A stretch of DNA of 64,000 bases from Lachnospiraceae bacterium (GCA_017399685.1 JAFQBM010000008.1:24115-88114); one strand, 5' to 3'; positions 54,953-64,000 are shown, numbered from the stretch's first letter. A program made the numbers and translations. Notes: generated by a model not told the origin, from the sequence alone.

Positions 54953-56581
54953 CTACAAAATAGCTTTTAACTTTTCCGATTCCTCCTCTATCACCTTTTT
55001 ATCAATTCTTTGGAACAAAATTTCTATTTCTGGAAGATGATATCCTGCCGAAACCGACTGTTTCTTCCACTTATCCGTTATATCCAGCCATGCAAACACT
55101 TTTCCCGAAGAAAATGGTAAAAACGGATGTAAGAGTACCGCCAAATTGGCAATGATTTGAACGCATTGATAAAGGGTATTTTTACAAGCTTTGTCATCCG
55201 TATCTCTGGTAATCCATGGTTGTTCTGTGTCAAAAAATTTATTTGCTGCCCTTACAAAATCAAAGATTTCACCCAAAGCATCCTTAAAAGCTCCACATTC
55301 TATTTTCTTACCTACAGTCTCAAACAAGGCTTCTATCTGCTTACTGATATCTGCTTGTTCCACACCTTCCGGTACAACACCATCCCAATATTTATTTATG
55401 AAAGATAAGGAACGATTGATAAAGTTTCCATAGGCCCCTAATAATTCTCCATTGTGAGTATGAACATATTCTCTCCATGAAAAATCTGCATCCTTTTTCT
55501 CCGGTCCATTGGCAAGAAAATAATAACGAATGGAGTCCGGTTCATATTGTTTCAGCAAATCCTTGACCCAAATGGCATAATTCTGGCTTGTGGAAATCTT
55601 TCTTCCTTCCAGTGTTAAATACTCACTTGAAACAATCTGATCCGGCAAATGCCATCCTTCCCCATTGGCAATCAAAAGGGCTGGTAAAATAATGGTATGG
55701 AATGGAATATTATCTTTTCCGTGGACATAATAGTGTTTTGCATCTTTCCCCCACAGTGCTTCAAAGCTTGATTTTCTAATTTCTGTGGCTGTTTTACTTG
55801 CAGAAAGATACCCTAACACATTTTCTGCCCAGATATAAATGGTCTTTTTATCATAATCCTCCCTAGGTACGCTGATTCCCCAATCTAAATCTCTTGTCAA
55901 TGCCCGGTCTCTTAAGCCTTCTTCAATATATCGATTGGTAAAAGAAATTGCATTTTTTCTCCAGTCTGTATGTTTATCTACCAGTTCTTTTAACTCACAC
56001 TCCTGCTTTGAAATCGCAATATATAAGTGTTTCGAATTTTTAAAGGTTATCTTCTTTCCACAGATTGCACAAACCGGTTCCAATAAGTTTTCCGGTTCCA
56101 GTATGGTACCACAATCATCGCATTGGTCTCCTCTTGTATTTCCTCCACATTTTGGACATTTCCCTAATACAAACCGGTCTGCTAAAAAGGTCAGACAGGT
56201 TTCACAATATGCCTGTGGAACTTCTTTTTCATAAACATACTCACTTTCATAAAGCTTCTCATGGAATTCTTTTACAAAGTTTTTGTGTTCTTCTGCTGAT
56301 GTTTTGGTATATACGTCATAACTGAAACCCAGTTTTTCAAAACATTCTGCAAATTCCTGATGATAAAAATCACTGATTTCCTGTGGCGTTTTGTTTTCCT
56401 GTTTTGCCCGGATGGCAACCGGGGTTCCATGACAATCACTTCCTGATACAAAATATACATTGTCCCCGATGGCTCTATGATATCTTGCCAGTACATCTCC
56501 CGGCAACAATCCTGCAATATGTCCTATATGCAAAGAACCATTTGCATATACCCATGCTCCACCAATTAAAATATCTTTCAT
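54953..56581 (-). CDS. metG: Methionyl-tRNA synthetase
   Basis: 542 residues. Class I signature HIGH (NGSLHIGHIAG), a zinc insertion with four CxxC knuckles (CETC, CPKC, CDDC, CAIC), KMSKS-type loop as KISTS (LEGRKISTSQNY), and the anticodon-binding helical domain. There is no C-terminal tRNA-binding (Trbp111) extension, so it is the short form. It charges tRNA-Met. ATG at 56581 follows GAGGT. Expression is governed by a T-box leader directly upstream. Confidence 0.95.
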   Translation of the reverse strand: MKDILIGGAWVYANGSLHIGHIAGLLPGDVLARYHRAIGDNVYFVSGSDCHGTPVAIRAKQENKTPQEISDFYHQEFAECFEKLGFSYDVYTKTSAEEHKNFVKEFHEKLYESEYVYEKEVPQAYCETCLTFLADRFVLGKCPKCGGNTRGDQCDDCGTILEPENLLEPVCAICGKKITFKNSKHLYIAISKQECELKELVDKHTDWRKNAISFTNRYIEEGLRDRALTRDLDWGISVPREDYDKKTIYIWAENVLGYLSASKTATEIRKSSFEALWGKDAKHYYVHGKDNIPFHTIILPALLIANGEGWHLPDQIVSSEYLTLEGRKISTSQNYAIWVKDLLKQYEPDSIRYYFLANGPEKKDADFSWREYVHTHNGELLGAYGNFINRSLSFINKYWDGVVPEGVEQADISKQIEALFETVGKKIECGAFKDALGEIFDFVRAANKFFDTEQPWITRDTDDKACKNTLYQCVQIIANLAVLLHPFLPFSSGKVFAWLDITDKWKKQSVSAGYHLPEIEILFQRIDKKVIEEESEKLKAIL

Positions 56582-56704
56582 AATACATACCTCATTTCCT
56601 AATTTTGTAGTGATAACTTTGTACTGTCACATAGGAAATTCACGAATTTCCCTATAAAATGGCACCTCAATGATTCAAACATCATATCAGTGAAATAAAA
56701 AAAG

Positions 56705-56995
56705 CCCTCCTCTCTGAAAAATTTCTTTTTCAGGGACGAGAGCAAAAGCTTCGTGTTACCACCCTAAATTCACTTATACCTCACGATATAAGCCTTATCA
56801 ACTACAGATGAGAAATGATTCACCGATAGTCTATCACTATAACGGGTGCACCCGTCGCAGCCTTGGCACAAACTATGCTTCGGTGCGCAGCTCCGAGACC
56901 ATTTTCCATCGTTCCTTCTGTGTCTGTTCCCACCGCTCCAGACTCTCTGTGACATATCTAACGATGTACTCTTCTCTTCCTTGCCTTTGCGTTTT
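56705..56995 (-). ncRNA. T-box riboswitch (Met), upstream of metG
   Basis: On the minus strand: Stem I with AGTA (5') and GAAAATGG (3') forming the specifier loop, enclosed by CATCGTT/AACGATG. The specifier reads AUG (Met). Downstream are the T-box sequence GGGTGGTAACACG and a terminator (CCTGAAAAA/TTTTTCAG within CTCTC..GAGAG, then CTTTTTTTA). Uncharged tRNA-Met should favour the antiterminator and metG expression. Confidence 0.92.
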
Positions 56996-57066
56996 ACTAT
57001 AACACAATTATTTTAATTTGGGAAGTGTTTTTCTTTTTAAATTTCATTATATAATACTATCTCTTT

Positions 57067-57789
57067 TTACCTGACTCCACCCAGATAAAAAATCACAAAA
57101 CACCTCGTTTCTTCATTTACCAGTATCCCTTCCGCCTTAGAGCCTGAACCTTGAGGATAGTAATATAAAACCGTATAATCCTCAATATTATCAGAGATTA
57201 CTTCTGAAAATGGTAAACCTTTTGGGAAATTATTTAGCGAATAATCTAAATCCAAAAAGTCTTTTACCGTTGCTCCATAACCATTTGCAAAACCTTTATG
57301 ATGCCTTGACATGGATAGAATTTCCTTATAATCCATTTTTTCAAAATTTTCTTCCAAATACTTCATTTCAGTCAATTCATCTTCCGTATAAACATAATCA
57401 TCATTCCAATTCCAATATGGATAGGATACTGCATGTTCTGTGCAGCTATAATTCTTTATTTCTTCCATAAACAAATCATATTCCGCTTCATCCTCCATTA
57501 CAAAGGAATAAATACTTTTCTTATAAATTGCGGTTTTAGAGAGATAATAATGTATCTCTTTCGCACCTTCCGGAAGGTTCCCATCTGATAAAGTTCCATA
57601 TACCATCACTCCACCAGCTTCAGAAAATTCTTCAAAAGAAGAAAAATCCGTCCTTCCCAGGTTATTTTTGGCTTTTACACAAAAAAGGATTCCTCCGGCT
57701 AACAATACCATAAATACTGCTGTCACTATGTACCGTCTTTTCTTTTTCGGTAAATTTTTCTTTTTCGATACGTCACTTACGTTATTCAT
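57067..57789 (-). CDS. Single-pass membrane protein of unknown function
   Basis: 240 residues: basic N-terminus, one helix at about 19-38 (YIVTAVFMVLLAGGILFCV), and a soluble outer domain with many Tyr and acidic residues. No family recognised. Monocistronic, upstream of the T-box. ATG 57789 has GAGGAA upstream. Confidence 0.65.
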   Translation of the reverse strand: MNNVSDVSKKKNLPKKKRRYIVTAVFMVLLAGGILFCVKAKNNLGRTDFSSFEEFSEAGGVMVYGTLSDGNLPEGAKEIHYYLSKTAIYKKSIYSFVMEDEAEYDLFMEEIKNYSCTEHAVSYPYWNWNDDYVYTEDELTEMKYLEENFEKMDYKEILSMSRHHKGFANGYGATVKDFLDLDYSLNNFPKGLPFSEVISDNIEDYTVLYYYPQGSGSKAEGILVNEETRCFVIFYLGGVR

Positions 57790-57933
57790 TTTCTACTTAA
57801 ATTCCTCTCTTTCTTATCATTCTGATATTCAAATTTTCCCTCATAAAACCATCACATCCTCAAACATTTTGCGCCTGTGTTAAAAAAAAGTATCCTTTTT
57901 TCATTGAAATTTTTTCTCATTTAAACTCTTTTT

Positions 57934-58749
57934 TCATTTAAACTCATCCCGATGTTTTTCAAAAAAATCGTAAAAATATCTAACATTCGGTAGTTCTGTC
58001 CATTTCGCTTCTTCTAACTCTTTCCCATCAAGATTATAAATCTTCGCATTTAACGTCCCTAACATAAAAGGGGAATGCGTAGAAATAATAAACTGACAAC
58101 CTAAAAATCTCGTCATCTGATTTAATTTTTCTGCTAATACAGTCTGATTTGCCGGTGACAGGGATACTTCCGGTTCGTCCAACAGATAAAGGGCATCCGG
58201 TTCAAGATAGTCCTCTAGCATCTGCAAGGTTGTTTCCCCATTCGAATATTTCTCCTGGGCAAATTTTAAGCATTCCAACTGTTCTTGCGTTTTTTTCGAA
58301 TTTTTAAATCCTTCTATTTTTTCTTTTTGCATCCCTCGTCTTACATGTTCATACACATATCCATCTCCCAAAACCTGCTCTTGCTGTATTTTCTTAATTT
58401 CATACAAAATATCTTCACTCTTAATATATCTGCTTTTTTGCGGAAGCTTTTGAATCCATCTTCCCTCTTCATCTTCCCCCAGGGTATAACTGCATTCATC
58501 TATAAATTTCGTAAAATATGGTGTCGTTCCATATCGGTTACTGGTGGCATATTCCTGCCCTTCCATTTGCAGTTTATTCGCCATAATATTTAACATGGTA
58601 GACTTTCCGGATGCATTATTGCCGTATAACACAGTAATAGGATGAAAAATCAATACTGTTTCATTTTTATCTGCAAATACATTATAAGGATAAATATTAG
58701 GATTACTCACCATTTCTCTCGAAAATAAAAAACTACTTAAATATACCAT
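57934..58749 (-). CDS. ABC/AAA-type ATPase (OLD/RecF-like stand-alone)
   Basis: About 271 residues. Walker A LYGNNASGKSTMLN, a signature-like SNGETTLQM, Walker B ALYLLDEPEVSLSP and H-loop ISTHSPFML are present. The coiled insertion between them is short, and there are no membrane segments. This is the soluble SMC-like ATPase type, some members of which act in defence or repair with a partner. No partner nuclease is next to it. ATG 58749 follows AAGGGG. Promoter TTGTTT-N17-TATACT at 58906-58878 overlaps a CAACCATTG motif. Confidence 0.82.
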   Translation of the reverse strand: MVYLSSFLFSREMVSNPNIYPYNVFADKNETVLIFHPITVLYGNNASGKSTMLNIMANKLQMEGQEYATSNRYGTTPYFTKFIDECSYTLGEDEEGRWIQKLPQKSRYIKSEDILYEIKKIQQEQVLGDGYVYEHVRRGMQKEKIEGFKNSKKTQEQLECLKFAQEKYSNGETTLQMLEDYLEPDALYLLDEPEVSLSPANQTVLAEKLNQMTRFLGCQFIISTHSPFMLGTLNAKIYNLDGKELEEAKWTELPNVRYFYDFFEKHRDEFK

Positions 58750-58899
58750 CGAAGGCACCCCTTCACGACACAAGATTAAAAGATTCATAGTTCAATTGAT
58801 GTATCATTCTATTTATCGAATCCTATTTCATTGCACATCACATCTTTTTTTCATACAACTTCCAAAAATATAAAACAAGTATACACTATTTCTAAACGC

Positions 58900-59078
58900 A
58901 AAACAACCATTGATTCCTGTCCTATCATGACAAACCCAAAAAATGGTAATATGTTCATTCATTCGTTTGTCGTGCCTGTACTATAAAGGATTTATGTATT
59001 ACTGCTCCTCAATGATTCAAGACACATCTTGTAAAATCATACAATGAGACGTAATACTCAGGTTTCAATGGTTGTTTT
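58900..59078. repeat. Inverted repeat pair bounding 179 bp (operator pair or MITE-like)
   Basis: AAAACAACCATTGA (58900-58913) and its exact reverse complement (59065-59078). Extending inwards gives CCTG/CAGG matches with two mismatches. The left arm overlaps the -35 of the ATPase gene. The right arm lies just past the stop of the 59085 gene. Nothing is coded between them. Confidence 0.5.
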
Positions 59079-59084
59079 ATTTTT

Positions 59085-59519
59085 TTATAAAAATCGACGA
59101 ATATCTATGGCAAGTTTTTCTTCCAGATTGATTAGTCGTTTGGTAATATCCTTGGTTTTTTCGTTGGCGGCTTTATATTGATTCAGATATCTATGGAGCG
59201 ATTTTACCCCCATGTTACATCCATCTGTCATCAAATCAGCTATGGTTCCATCTGATTCATTCATAACCAGTTTCACATTTGTCTTCATCCATGACATACT
59301 TTTCGCCATGGGATTAGGATTTTTTCCTTCATCATGATATTCGTCCAAAAGAGTTTGAATTTCCTCTTTTAATTTAATGTGTTTATTTTTACACTCCGTA
59401 AGACAGGTTCGAAATGTTTCATCATGTACATAATCCAGTACGTCATCAATGGATGAAACCCCCATTTTAATCCCTGCATCGCATTCCCGTAATAATTTTA
59501 CAGTATCTTGTTCTATCAT
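59085..59519 (-). CDS. DUF2383-like four-helix-bundle protein
   Basis: 144 residues, all-helical, beginning MIEQDTVKLLRECDAGIKMG, with Lys/Glu-rich helices. The pattern resembles PA2169/DUF2383 ferritin-like proteins, but metal ligands are not obvious. Function unknown. ATG 59519 follows AAAGGAG. Single gene. Confidence 0.55.
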   Translation of the reverse strand: MIEQDTVKLLRECDAGIKMGVSSIDDVLDYVHDETFRTCLTECKNKHIKLKEEIQTLLDEYHDEGKNPNPMAKSMSWMKTNVKLVMNESDGTIADLMTDGCNMGVKSLHRYLNQYKAANEKTKDITKRLINLEEKLAIDIRRFL

Positions 59520-59728
59520 AATATTGTTTTCACTCCTTTTGTCTTATAGAAGAAGTGTAACCAATTTTTATTATAATATCCAAGATAATTCATTTTCGTA
59601 ATCGTTCCACTCTTTCCTGTATGTTCTTTTCAAATTCCTACTCAGAATAGGACGAATCTTTGTTTTTTCTATAGTTACTCCTACTAATCTACTTTTATTT
59701 ATTATCATACTAAAATTTTTGTTCCGAC

Positions 59729-60634
59729 CTAATATTTCATTTCACTGCAGTGTTCCTTTAACGCTTGATATACCTCTTCCTTCATTTTAACTGCCTGTTC
59801 CCGCACAATTTTTCCATACATCTCTCTGCTGCCATCATATTCTTTTACACCTACATATTGATACAATATTCCTCTGGAAGAACTTATTAACGCACCTAAA
59901 CCATCTTCATTAAAACATGAAACAATATCTCTGGCACTTCCACCCTGGGCACCAAAACCGGGAACCAGGAAATAATTCCGCTTCATTTTCCTTCTTAATT
60001 TTCCTGCTTCCTCTGGGAAAGTTGCACCAATTACTGCCCCGATTGCAGAATATCCGCTTTTTCCTATATAGGATTCACTCATCCCATTTATGTATTCTGC
60101 CAGCCAACTGCTTATTTTTTCGCCATTGACATTGATTGCTTCTGAAATTTCTACAGAACCCGGATTTGACGTTTTTACTAACACAAATACTCCCTTATCA
60201 TCAGCTATTGCCACATCCATAAATGGCTGAATACTGTCTGTACCCAAAAACGGAGACACCGTAAGAAAATCAGCCTTAATAGGACCTTCTTCCGCCAAAT
60301 GGGCAAAAGCATAAGCTCTGGCTGTGTTTCCTATGTCATTTCGCTTACTGTCGTCTACCACAATCAATCCTTTGCTATGGGCATACTTTACTACATCCTG
60401 CACTACACGAAATCCTTCTGCTCCATATACCTCATAAAAAGCCATTTGTGGTTTTACAGCAATTATAATATCTTTCACCGCATCTATTACATCCATAGCC
60501 CAATTTAAAACAACCTGTGCTTTTGGTATGTCTTCCGATTTATAACAATCCGGAATCTTGTCCCATTCCGGATCCAATCCCACAATACATGGATTTTTCT
60601 TTTTCATGGTTTCTTCTACAACTTTGTCAATCAG
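59729..60634 (-). CDS. pyrF: Orotidine 5'-phosphate decarboxylase
   Basis: 301 residues, the long PyrF type. CIVGLDPEWDKIP at the start, catalytic-region IVVDDSKRNDIGNTA (Lys/Asp), LTVSPFLG and FLVPGFGAQGG phosphate-binding motifs. Converts OMP to UMP, the last step of de novo UMP synthesis. ATG at 60634 follows GGAGG and lies 4 bp beyond the end of the upstream HTH-OPRT gene, so the two are co-transcribed. Confidence 0.95.
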   Translation of the reverse strand: MIDKVVEETMKKKNPCIVGLDPEWDKIPDCYKSEDIPKAQVVLNWAMDVIDAVKDIIIAVKPQMAFYEVYGAEGFRVVQDVVKYAHSKGLIVVDDSKRNDIGNTARAYAFAHLAEEGPIKADFLTVSPFLGTDSIQPFMDVAIADDKGVFVLVKTSNPGSVEISEAINVNGEKISSWLAEYINGMSESYIGKSGYSAIGAVIGATFPEEAGKLRRKMKRNYFLVPGFGAQGGSARDIVSCFNEDGLGALISSSRGILYQYVGVKEYDGSREMYGKIVREQAVKMKEEVYQALKEHCSEMKY

Positions 60635-60638
60635 CATC

Positions 60639-61469
60639 TTACTGTCCTCCATATTCTTCTTTGTAATGTAACATTGCATCTAAATATTCTGAATTTGCAA
60701 TCACCCCACGCTTCATTGTATTTATAATATCCTGCAATGTTACAATGGAATAAATTTTTATATCGAATTCTTTTTCCACGCTGTCTAAGGCAGTTTTTGA
60801 TAATTGTTGGCTTTTCTCCATCCTGTCTACAGAAACGATGACATTTATTCCACTTCCATCTGCTATATTTCTTATTTTTTTCAATGTATTACGCAATGTT
60901 TTTCCTGATGTCAATGTATCTTCCACTATAGTAATGTCTTCCTGTTGTTTTAATTTTGCCCCAATTTCATTTCCAACACTATACTCCACATCTTCACCGT
61001 ACTTTTCGAATAAAACCATACTTGTAGCAATTAAAAGTGGAGTTACCCTGCCTGTATTCCCATATAAAATGTTGGATTGAATGTTATTTTCCCGGATACA
61101 TTCCGCATAAAATGTTCCAAGCTTCGTAATCTGGGATGCAGTTTTATAATTTCTGGTATCAATATAATAGGGTGATGTTCTCCCACTTTGTAACTGGAAT
61201 TCTCCGAATTTTAAAACACCATTATCCACCATAAATCGAATAAAGCGTTCCTTATAATTTAGGGCATCCAATCGATAATTAAAAAATTCATCCATGGTAA
61301 TTCCAAAGTATCTTGCAATAATTGGTAACAATTCAATATCCGGCATGGAAATGCCATTTTCCCACTTGCTCACAGCCTGTGAAGAAACAGACAATACCTC
61401 TGCCAACCGCTCTTGTGTCATGTTTTTATTTTTCCTTAATGTTCTGATTTTCTTTCCTATGATATCCAT
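60639..61469 (-). CDS. XRE helix-turn-helix fused to orotate phosphoribosyltransferase-like domain
   Basis: 276 residues. 1-65: Cro/CI-type DNA-binding domain (MTQERLAEVLSVSSQAVSKW, then ENGISMPDIELL). 72-276: PyrE-like domain (LKFGEFQLQSGRTSPYY, PRPP-loop ITIVEDTLTSGKT). The usual OPRT catalytic-loop residues (RKEAKDHGEGG type) are not seen between GNTGRVTPLL and the PRPP loop, where EYSVGNEIGAKLKQQ stands instead. The domain may therefore sense PRPP/orotate or OMP rather than catalyse, or catalyse weakly. ATG 61469 follows AAGGAGG. Confidence 0.88.
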   Translation of the reverse strand: MDIIGKKIRTLRKNKNMTQERLAEVLSVSSQAVSKWENGISMPDIELLPIIARYFGITMDEFFNYRLDALNYKERFIRFMVDNGVLKFGEFQLQSGRTSPYYIDTRNYKTASQITKLGTFYAECIRENNIQSNILYGNTGRVTPLLIATSMVLFEKYGEDVEYSVGNEIGAKLKQQEDITIVEDTLTSGKTLRNTLKKIRNIADGSGINVIVSVDRMEKSQQLSKTALDSVEKEFDIKIYSIVTLQDIINTMKRGVIANSEYLDAMLHYKEEYGGQ

Positions 61470-61543
61470 TCCATTGCCTCCTTCTACAATCTATTATAGG
61501 TTTATTTCGTTTTTTCTCCATAGCATATTTTGATAGTTTCATA

Positions 61544-61556
61544 CAACCAATGGTTG
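61544..61556. promoter_or_regulatory. Palindrome at the predicted start of the HTH-OPRT/pyrF transcript
   Basis: CAACCA-A-TGGTTG, a few bases after a minus-strand TATAAT (about 61560-61565). It has the same core as the inverted repeats at 58900 and 59065. Candidate binding site for the XRE domain encoded next to it. Confidence 0.55.
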
Positions 61557-61663
61557 AAATTATATCTCTATATCTATATAAATTCCATCGCTTATCGTTT
61601 TTAATCATATACACAAATAAGCAGATAGTCCATATAAACCATCTGCTCACCTATCCTTGGTAT

Positions 61664-63445
61664 CTAATTAAATTTCTTATGAAATGTTCCAATTAATACA
61701 TTCTTTCCTTCAAATGCAAAACCGTACTTTCGTATCTTTTCCTTTGAAATTCCTTTCGCAATCAGGGTTTCTTCGTACTGTTTTTCCTCTATCTGATGAA
61801 GGGCAGAAGCAAGAGTATCTTCTAAGGAATTTTCTTTCCTTGGGTTAAATACTTTAAATTCAATGATAATGGCATCATCTGATTCCGTTTTTACTGGTTC
61901 TAACATGATGTCGTATCTGCCAAATCCACTTTCCCGGTTGGAAGTTACATAATAACGCCCCTTTAAATCCACCAGTAATCCTAATACGAAACCATGATAG
62001 AACCGTTCCGGCTGAGCTTTTTTGGAAACTCTTTTACCCGTATCAAAATAACTGAATATCTCACAGGAAATCTCATTTATATACTCATTCATTTCCTCCA
62101 CATTCCCTGTCAGCATCGCGGTGATAAAGCGGTTATAGATTCCCCTTTGTGTACCAAACCAGCCACTAATCATATCTTCGAACATAAGCTGTACTTCTCC
62201 ATTGGTCAGGGCTACTTCATAGTTTGGGCGTCTCCTCACCTTTTCCATCGCTTCATAACCAAGGATTTTCAAGTAACCACTTGCCACCAAAAGGCTCCAG
62301 ATAGCCTCTTCATTATTATCTAACTGATTGTAAACAATCTGTTCATCAATGGGATAAAATAAATGTTCTCCTTTTAACAGTTGTTCCATAGACTGCTTGA
62401 TTTCTTCGCTGCCTTCACGAATTAACTTCCCCACCAGACTGTTGGAACTGGTATTTGCCCAGTAGGTCGTATATTCCATTTTATTTAAAAAGTTAAGAAT
62501 CGACCATGGATTATAAATATCCTCATGCTTTCCAAACACGAATCCATCGTACCATTCTTTCACGGTTTCCTTTTCTTCTCCCATTCCCACTGCATCCAGA
62601 GCTGCAAATACTTCTTCTTCCGTAAAACCAAATGACGTAGCATATTTATTTGATGTAGTAGTTACTACTTCAAGGTTGTTTAAATCCGAAAACACCGACT
62701 CTTTCGATACTCTGGTGATTCCGGTCATAATTCCCCTCCCCATATAAGGATTGGTCTTAAAGGTGGTGTTAAAAAGACTTCTGGTAAAGGCTACCATCTC
62801 ATCCCAGTAACCATGAACATAGGCTTCCTGCATGGGGGTATCGTATTCATCAAGAAGAATAATGGGCTTTTTGCCATAATATCGGGTAAGGTAAGCCGAT
62901 AAACGATTCAGGGTAATCGTAGCATCTGCATCATCCATATCAATATTTACACGTTTAAAATATTCTTTCTCTGTTTCATATAACAAATCACCCTTCAACA
63001 GGTAAGAATGTTTTGCATATAATTCGATCAGTTGCTGACATATCTTCTTCCTTGTCATGTGATAATTGGTTTCTTTTATATCCGCAAAAGAAAGACTGAC
63101 GACAGGATAAGTACCCTGAAGATTTCGGTATTTTTCTTCTTCCCAGATGAAAAGTCCTTCGAACAAATCTCCTCTTCCTGCATAATCCAAAGAGAAAAAT
63201 TTCTCTACCATGGACATATTCAGGGTTTTTCCAAAACGACGTGGGCGGGTAATTAGTGTTACATCATCCCCACTTTCCCACCATTCCTTGATAAATGAGG
63301 TTTTATCGATATAAAAGTTATGATTCTCACGTAGTTTCAAAAAATCCTGAATTCCAATCCCCACTGTATTGGTCAGGTTGGCTGTATTTATCTTACTCCT
63401 TGCGACTTTTGTATCTTGTGAATTTGTTCTTTTCATGTTTTCCAT
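61664..63445 (-). CDS. AAA-ATPase-like / PD-(D/E)XK nuclease family protein (copy 2)
   Basis: 593 residues, the same plan as 11121-12818 with long stretches of identity: IGIQDFLKLRENHNFYIDK, P-loop RPRRFGKTLNMSM, Walker B IILLDEYDTPM, nuclease core RYDIMLEP...AIIIEFKVF. It has an N-terminal extension of about 28 residues and a tail GTFHKKFN beyond the ending of copy 1. Differences cluster in the middle, where a target-recognition role would be expected. Monocistronic. Its start is ~235 bp downstream of the stop of copy 3. Confidence 0.88.
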   Translation of the reverse strand: MENMKRTNSQDTKVARSKINTANLTNTVGIGIQDFLKLRENHNFYIDKTSFIKEWWESGDDVTLITRPRRFGKTLNMSMVEKFFSLDYAGRGDLFEGLFIWEEEKYRNLQGTYPVVSLSFADIKETNYHMTRKKICQQLIELYAKHSYLLKGDLLYETEKEYFKRVNIDMDDADATITLNRLSAYLTRYYGKKPIILLDEYDTPMQEAYVHGYWDEMVAFTRSLFNTTFKTNPYMGRGIMTGITRVSKESVFSDLNNLEVVTTTSNKYATSFGFTEEEVFAALDAVGMGEEKETVKEWYDGFVFGKHEDIYNPWSILNFLNKMEYTTYWANTSSNSLVGKLIREGSEEIKQSMEQLLKGEHLFYPIDEQIVYNQLDNNEEAIWSLLVASGYLKILGYEAMEKVRRRPNYEVALTNGEVQLMFEDMISGWFGTQRGIYNRFITAMLTGNVEEMNEYINEISCEIFSYFDTGKRVSKKAQPERFYHGFVLGLLVDLKGRYYVTSNRESGFGRYDIMLEPVKTESDDAIIIEFKVFNPRKENSLEDTLASALHQIEEKQYEETLIAKGISKEKIRKYGFAFEGKNVLIGTFHKKFN

Positions 63446-63678
63446 ATCTGCTCACACCCCTTCAAAATCTCCCTATTACTTATGGTTAGTATAACGAATT
63501 TCCTTTTTCGGTTCATTTTTTTGAAAGAATCGTTACCATTTCCGTTTGAACAGTTGCAAAGTGGTTGTCGCACTCAGAATAATTTTTCCAAAACAGGAAT
63601 TGTGTCATAAAATATAAGTCAAATCCTGTGTACTATATTCTTACTGCAACAGCCACCTTTTGTCAGATAAAACCCGGC

Positions 63679-64000
63679 TTATCCTATCAATACATTCTTC
63701 CCTTCAAAGGCAAAGCCGTACTTTCGTATCTTTTCTTTCGGAATTCCTCTTTCCATAAGGGTTGCTTCGTACTTTTTTTCTTCTATCTGGGCAAGGGCGG
63801 CGGCAACCGTTTCTTCTATGGACTTCTCTTTCCTCGGGTTAAATACCTTAAATTCAATAATAATGGCATCATCCTGTTCCTTTTTTACCGGTTCTAACAT
63901 AATGTCATATCTGCCAAATCCACTTTCCCGGTTAGACATAATCTGATACCTTCCTCTTAATTCCACTAGCAATCCTAATACAAATCCGTGATAAAACCGT
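63679..64000 (-). CDS. AAA-ATPase-like / PD-(D/E)XK nuclease family protein (copy 3, partial)
   Basis: Only the C-terminal ~106 residues are inside the window. They contain the nuclease motif (RYDIMLEP...AIIIEFKVF) and the shared ending KYGFAFEGKNVLIG. The frame is open to the right edge with family sequence (RFYHGFVLGLLVE). It is in tandem with copy 2 on the same strand. Confidence 0.85.
   Translation of the reverse strand, partial: RFYHGFVLGLLVELRGRYQIMSNRESGFGRYDIMLEPVKKEQDDAIIIEFKVFNPRKEKSIEETVAAALAQIEEKKYEATLMERGIPKEKIRKYGFAFEGKNVLIG

Overview
The window looks like chromosome from a low-GC, strictly anaerobic Clostridia, most likely a gut Lachnospiraceae (Roseburia / Agathobacter / Eubacterium type). 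The reasons are the AT-rich composition, strong GGAGG ribosome sites, two large secreted starch-degrading GH13 enzymes (one with choline/cell-wall-binding repeats, one with CBM26-like modules), FeoAB iron uptake, a rubredoxin-rubrerythrin oxygen-defence protein, a DXP-pathway-type synthase, and repeated AAA/PD-(D/E)XK proteins of the kind common in this family. This placement is inference from gene content. I saw no rRNA, tRNA, CRISPR array or complete insertion sequence.

Layout. 0-11 kb: an ABC transporter (permease running off the left edge), a class III-like Fic protein, a membrane-anchored C39-like peptidase, a two-component system with a third linked membrane protein, a DXS-like gene broken by one in-frame TAG, and an sdpR-sdpI-yhfC operon read from a consensus promoter that abuts a perfect 44-bp palindrome. 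11-20 kb: an AAA/PD-(D/E)XK protein, hisD behind a terminator-containing leader, an AbiE-type toxin-antitoxin pair, an AAC(3)-family acetyltransferase and a MATE pump. 20-31 kb: an M13 lipoprotein peptidase, an ABC-2 export operon with a divergent TetR gene, and the iron operon feoA-feoB-(FeoB-associated Cys-rich protein)-Fur-like regulator. 30-37 kb: a decayed accessory zone. An ABC exporter survives as separated C- and N-terminal pieces, with an XRE switch, a VanZ-like protein, a DUF5067-like protein and a small-peptide/convergent-RNA locus between them. After it come a TetR gene, an ATC-hydrolase-family gene, frameshifted membrane genes, a hydrolase tail and an ABC ATPase remnant, then a type I toxin/antisense-RNA locus. 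37-46 kb: metal and oxidative-stress genes (ZIP transporter, HMA-like protein, ahpC plus an AhpF-like reductase, flavin reductase-rubredoxin-rubrerythrin fusion), a TetR/acyl-hydrolase operon and enolase with a structured leader. 46-54 kb: the starch enzymes. 54-64 kb: metG behind a Met T-box, an ABC-like ATPase, pyrF with an unusual XRE-HTH/orotate-phosphoribosyltransferase fusion, and two more AAA/PD-(D/E)XK copies, the last running off the right edge.

Links between regions. At least seven intergenic copies of the palindrome GTTAG-N6-CTAAC lie at or just after predicted transcription starts of feoA, feoB, the HMA-like gene, enolase, the ABC-2 operon and two ABC remnants, which suggests one shared metal- or stress-linked control element. 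A second palindrome family (CAACCATTG) connects the XRE-OPRT gene with the neighbouring ATPase gene. Three copies of a small TIR-bounded repeat (AGGTAATTGCGAAACT ends) are scattered through the window. The least expected items are the shared palindrome, the XRE-OPRT fusion, the two small-peptide loci with convergent or antisense RNAs, and the flavin reductase-rubredoxin-rubrerythrin fusion.
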